A stretch of DNA of 6,761 nt. It comes from Planctomycetota bacterium (GTDB lineage Bacteria > Planctomycetota > UBA1135 > GCA-002686595). The stretch covers positions 1-6,761 of the forward strand of contig JABFRZ010000688.1 in assembly GCA_013140785.1 (NCBI GenBank), given 5' to 3'. The notes beneath the pieces are model-generated. The model was not told the origin of the DNA. It saw only the letters and a list, made by a program, of their open reading frames with translations, and made no database searches. This document shows, piece by piece, positions 4,850 to 6,761 of the stretch (the first letter of the stretch is position 1; each line of letters begins with the position of its first letter). Both the position numbers and the translations under genes were made by a program.

Positions 4850-5842
4850 ATGGACGATACGCACTTCTTCTGGTGCAGGGCATGGCCCTGGTTTCGACCG
4901 GAGTTTCCGTTCGAGCAGTTCGACGAGCTCGACGAGCCCGCATTCTCTGCCGCCCTCAGTGCCGCCGCGTTGCGGTGGATCGAAGAACATCCCGGTGAGC
5001 TCCCGCAGGACAGGCAACAGCAGGCGAACGTGTTTGGAGCGGTCGCGGTGCGGGCTGGATGGGCGGATAGACCACAGGTCTTCGAGAGCTTGATCGCGCC
5101 GCGGTTTTCGCCAACGAAACGCATCATCTTTCACGCGGTCGAGGGCGCCGAGCTGGGAAAGAATGTCCTGGCTGTCCTCCGAGGGAGAGTGAACGCGGTG
5201 TATCTGGCTGAACTCAGCATGCCGGCACCGGGTAGGGGGAGGTTTGTCAGGTGCCTAGCGCCCCTGCGATACGGCACGATTGCCGCGGGAAAGATCGACG
5301 ACATCAGCAGAGTTCTTGTCGCTCGTTCCTTGGATGACTTCCGAACAAGTCGCAGCCCTGCCTGGGCCGTCGATATCGCCAAGGAAGCCTCTGCGATTGA
5401 GAAGCACTTTGGGGCCGTTCCACCACTCGCTCCGCTCTCCACGGACTTGCCGCTCGCGCTGGGCGAGTTGGGCGCGCCTCGCGTCCCCGCGGAACAAGGC
5501 GAGCGGGTCGTCGAGCACAGCAGCAACGATGGTCGGAAGGGTCCTGAGGCGGGAGTCCCGGAGGCCATCTCGACGGGTGAACAGAGCAAGTTGCGGGGTG
5601 AGGCTCTCGACGTGGCGGCGGCGGCGCTGCTCCGAAAGAACCCCTCGTGGACGCGCGCGCGAATCGCGAAGGAGCTGAGAGTCCCGCGCCAGCGTCTCTA
5701 CGACGCGGGGAAGCTGCCGACGCTGGAGCTTGTGGAGCAGCACCTGAGCGCCGAGAAAGCCGAACGCGCGCAGCGGCTCTCCAAGCACAACGTTGAACGT
5801 CGCGACCTGCTCGGAACCGACACGGACTGCGCGGACAAGTAG
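4850..5842 (+). CDS. 330-aa protein with C-terminal helix-turn-helix, unknown N-terminal domain
   Basis: The N-terminal two thirds (1-190) read as one folded domain with an aromatic start (FFWCRAWPWF, 6-15), an acidic helix (22-50) and alternating strands and helices (about 92-160). I recognise no catalytic motif. A Pro/Glu/Gly-rich linker (about 191-245) leads to a helix-turn-helix region at 250-292, including LLRKNPSWTRARIAKELRVP, then QRLYD. This has the form of the 'NPSWTxxxIAxxLxVxRxxLY' HTH in regulators near excisionase genes of planctomycete elements. A basic tail ends in TDTDCADK, whose codons form part of the downstream repeat cluster. The start ATG 4850 has only a weak AGG upstream. 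It is transcribed away from the cargo run and ends 98 bp before the next gene. DNA binding by the C-terminus is a good inference; the N-terminal function is unknown. Confidence 0.75.
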   Translation: MDDTHFFWCRAWPWFRPEFPFEQFDELDEPAFSAALSAAALRWIEEHPGELPQDRQQQANVFGAVAVRAGWADRPQVFESLIAPRFSPTKRIIFHAVEGAELGKNVLAVLRGRVNAVYLAELSMPAPGRGRFVRCLAPLRYGTIAAGKIDDISRVLVARSLDDFRTSRSPAWAVDIAKEASAIEKHFGAVPPLAPLSTDLPLALGELGAPRVPAEQGERVVEHSSNDGRKGPEAGVPEAISTGEQSKLRGEALDVAAAALLRKNPSWTRARIAKELRVPRQRLYDAGKLPTLELVEQHLSAEKAERAQRLSKHNVERRDLLGTDTDCADK

Positions 5843-5926
5843 ACGGACAGTCAACCTCGACAGTCCGGCCTTGGCGTGGCCGAGAACGCTGTCCGTGAGC
5901 TGTGCGCGCCGGACAACGACGGACAA
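5823..5926. repeat. cluster of CGGACA-type repeats, possible control region
   Basis: Within about 104 bp the heptamer CGGACAA or CGGACAG occurs at 5832-5838, 5844-5850, 5910-5916 and 5920-5926, and inverted as CTGTCCG at 5889-5895. The variant CGGACTG is at 5823-5829, and inverted as CAGTCCG at 5861-5867. GACAGTC is directly repeated at 5846-5852 and 5859-5865. Spacings of 12 and 10 bp put pairs of copies on nearly the same DNA face. The cluster starts in the last codons of the HTH-protein gene and fills much of the gap before the excisionase-like genes. This suits iterons or operator sites for an element-encoded DNA-binding protein. Confidence 0.65.
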
Positions 5927-5940
5927 GAGGGGCGCCCTTC

Positions 5941-6171
5941 ATGGACGCCACTACTTCCCGGAACAAACCCTGGCCGGCGCGGCCCGATGACTTGCCGCCG
6001 GCGCTGCGCGACGCCCCCGCATGGTGGGTCGCACGCTTGGAGCGCGCTCTCGAGGAGCGCGACTATTCGGCGGCCTCCATCGCCGACCGTGAGCTTCGCC
6101 GATTGGGCTGGACCGTGACGCCGAGCACGCGCGCTTCGCGCGAGGAGCCCTGCCATGAGATCCAGAAGTAG
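5941..6171 (+). CDS. 76-aa element protein of unknown function
   Basis: A short protein starting at ATG 5941, with AGAGGGG ending about ten bases upstream. An earlier GTG at 5902 is less likely because it lies inside the repeat cluster. The sequence is mostly two or three helices with conserved-looking PAWWVARLERALEERDY, followed by A.IADRELRRLGW, then a Ser/Thr/Arg-rich tail. Similar 'RELRRLGW' proteins precede HTH and primase genes on planctomycete elements in my recollection, without known function. The 3' end overlaps the next gene by 17 bp, and the three right-hand genes are probably co-transcribed. It may be a small accessory DNA-binding or replication factor, which is a guess from location. 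Confidence 0.65.
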   Translation: MDATTSRNKPWPARPDDLPPALRDAPAWWVARLERALEERDYSAASIADRELRRLGWTVTPSTRASREEPCHEIQK

Positions 6172-6511
6172 CGCGCGCCGCCCCGGGCAGGCACCCGAGA
6201 CGGCGCGACATTCCGAGGAAGCAACGAGTGTAGCACCGGCCCGTGCCAGATGGACCTCCGCCGCACCGGATCGCGGCGCTTCAACGCGCGCCGACGTGCT
6301 CCTTGCTCGAGCCCGAGACGCCGCACGCATCTGCGGTATCGCCGAGCGTACTTGGCGCAGATCGGCGGCCGCTGGCCGTGTTCCGGCTCCGGTGCGCATC
6401 GGCGGTGCAGTGCTCTGGCGTATCGCCGAGTTGCGCGCATGGGTCGAAGCCGGCTCGCCGTCGCGCGACCGCTGGGAAGCGCTACGCGCGGCGAAGGCGC
6501 GGACGCCATGA
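6155..6511 (+). CDS. excisionase/AlpA-like winged helix-turn-helix protein
   Basis: A 118-aa protein. Residues 1-45 are a Ser/Ala/Arg-rich disordered leader. About 47-100 form a MerR/AlpA/Xis-type winged HTH: LLARARDAARICGIAERTWRRSAAAG gives the helix-turn-helix, VPAPVRIGGAVLWR the wing, and AELRAWVEAG the closing helix. It ends SPSRDRWEALRAA, a typical finish in planctomycete representatives. The start ATG 6155 is backed by a good GAGGAG seven bases upstream (6142-6147), inside the preceding gene. The stop overlaps the next ATG as ATGA (6508-6511), implying translational coupling. Such proteins bind att or operator DNA to direct excision or to regulate integrase. Here it stands at the head of a primase-like gene, which supports a control role in the element. 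Confidence 0.85.
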   Translation: MRSRSSARRPGQAPETARHSEEATSVAPARARWTSAAPDRGASTRADVLLARARDAARICGIAERTWRRSAAAGRVPAPVRIGGAVLWRIAELRAWVEAGSPSRDRWEALRAAKARTP

Positions 6512-6761
6512 GCTCTCCGAGCGCTTGGCGCACTGTGCGCAAGGGCGATCCCTGTCCGCTCTGCGGGGCCGAAGATTGGTGCAGCGTGGCTCCCGACGGA
6601 GGTGCCGTCTTGTGCGGTCGAACCGAGCCCGGCTCCGCGCCGGCGGGCTGGCGATTCCGGCGCGCTGCGAAGGACGGGCGGCCCACCTTCCAGCGCGAGC
6701 GCGAGCGACGTGGGGCGACATCCTCGCAGAACGGCCGCGTGCGACAGGCGCCGTGGCGCGC
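6508..6761 (+). CDS. zinc-ribbon N-terminus of a primase-like element protein, 3' truncated by window
   Basis: The first 84 codons are visible and the frame is open to the edge. After MSSPSAWRTV comes a Cys-rich module: Cys16 and Cys19 (CPLCG), DWC with Cys25, and Cys36 in the segment AVLCGRTE. This gives three or four ligands for one zinc ion. The layout CPxCGxxDWCxVxxDGxxxxCxR followed by GW resembles the zinc-binding front of primase/helicase proteins on phages and integrated elements of Planctomycetota. An Arg-rich linker follows (about 57-84). If the call is right, a primase or helicase domain should follow beyond 6761. It starts in a 4-bp overlap with the winged-HTH gene. The domain type is moderately supported; the replication role is inferred. 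Confidence 0.7.
   Translation, partial: MSSPSAWRTVRKGDPCPLCGAEDWCSVAPDGGAVLCGRTEPGSAPAGWRFRRAAKDGRPTFQRERERRGATSSQNGRVRQAPWR

Larger units (their letters stand above)
2007..6761 (+). mobile_element. integrated element at tRNA-Leu, left part; right end outside window
   Basis: Support comes from position and content. The segment begins exactly at a tRNA 3' end with an integrase-like tail. It holds a gene pair that I associate with planctomycete elements and a cargo block of visibly lower GC. It then holds a repeat cluster followed by excisionase-like and primase-like genes with overlapping starts. No host housekeeping gene interrupts it. The catalytic integrase and attR would lie beyond 6761. 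Two adjacent elements, rather than one, cannot be excluded. Whether it is phage-satellite-like, plasmid-like or an integrative conjugative element cannot be decided, since no structural or transfer genes are visible. Confidence 0.6.

Noticed and set aside
6063..6686. Long minus-strand open frame opposite the winged-HTH and zinc-ribbon genes
   Set aside because: Shadow of two recognised + strand genes. Arg/Ala/Pro-rich composition without domain signature.

Overview
The window looks like a GC-rich bacterial chromosome with a mobile element inserted at a tRNA gene. The left third has very high GC (48 of 60 bases at 301-360) and carries ordinary host genes. These are an NfsB-like nitroreductase (+), a convergent SGNH-hydrolase lipoprotein (-) and a complete tRNA-Leu(UAA) with encoded CCA (1920-2006, +). 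The host is probably a planctomycete or a similar high-GC Gram-negative. That rests on my memory of several small protein families (the 2377-3197 pair, the 6155 winged-HTH protein and the 6508 zinc-ribbon protein) as typical of integrated elements in Planctomycetota. I could not search for them here.

The character changes right after the tRNA 3' end. A start-less reading frame runs out of the tRNA and ends at 2251 in a tail that I read as the C-terminus of a tyrosine integrase. The simplest model is an element whose attP lies inside its own int gene. Integration would leave the int 3' end at this left boundary and put the 5' end at the right boundary, outside the window. Next come two overlapping small genes of unknown function (2377-2691 and 2661-3197, +). 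They are followed by a lower-GC cargo block (33 of 60 bases at 4021-4080): a minus-strand run of three unrecognised genes encoding a secreted protein, a membrane protein and a soluble helical protein. A 330-aa protein with a C-terminal helix-turn-helix is encoded divergently from them.

At the right end is what looks like the control and replication start of the element. A cluster of CGGACA-type repeats (5823-5926) precedes three overlapping + genes: a 76-aa unknown, an excisionase/AlpA-like winged-HTH protein, and the N-terminus of a zinc-ribbon protein of the kind found on element primases, cut by the window end. In circular form the order would be intact int, the small gene pair, cargo, HTH regulator, repeats, excisionase-like gene, primase-like gene, and onward back to int. 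No transposase, CRISPR array, rRNA or complete integrase is visible.
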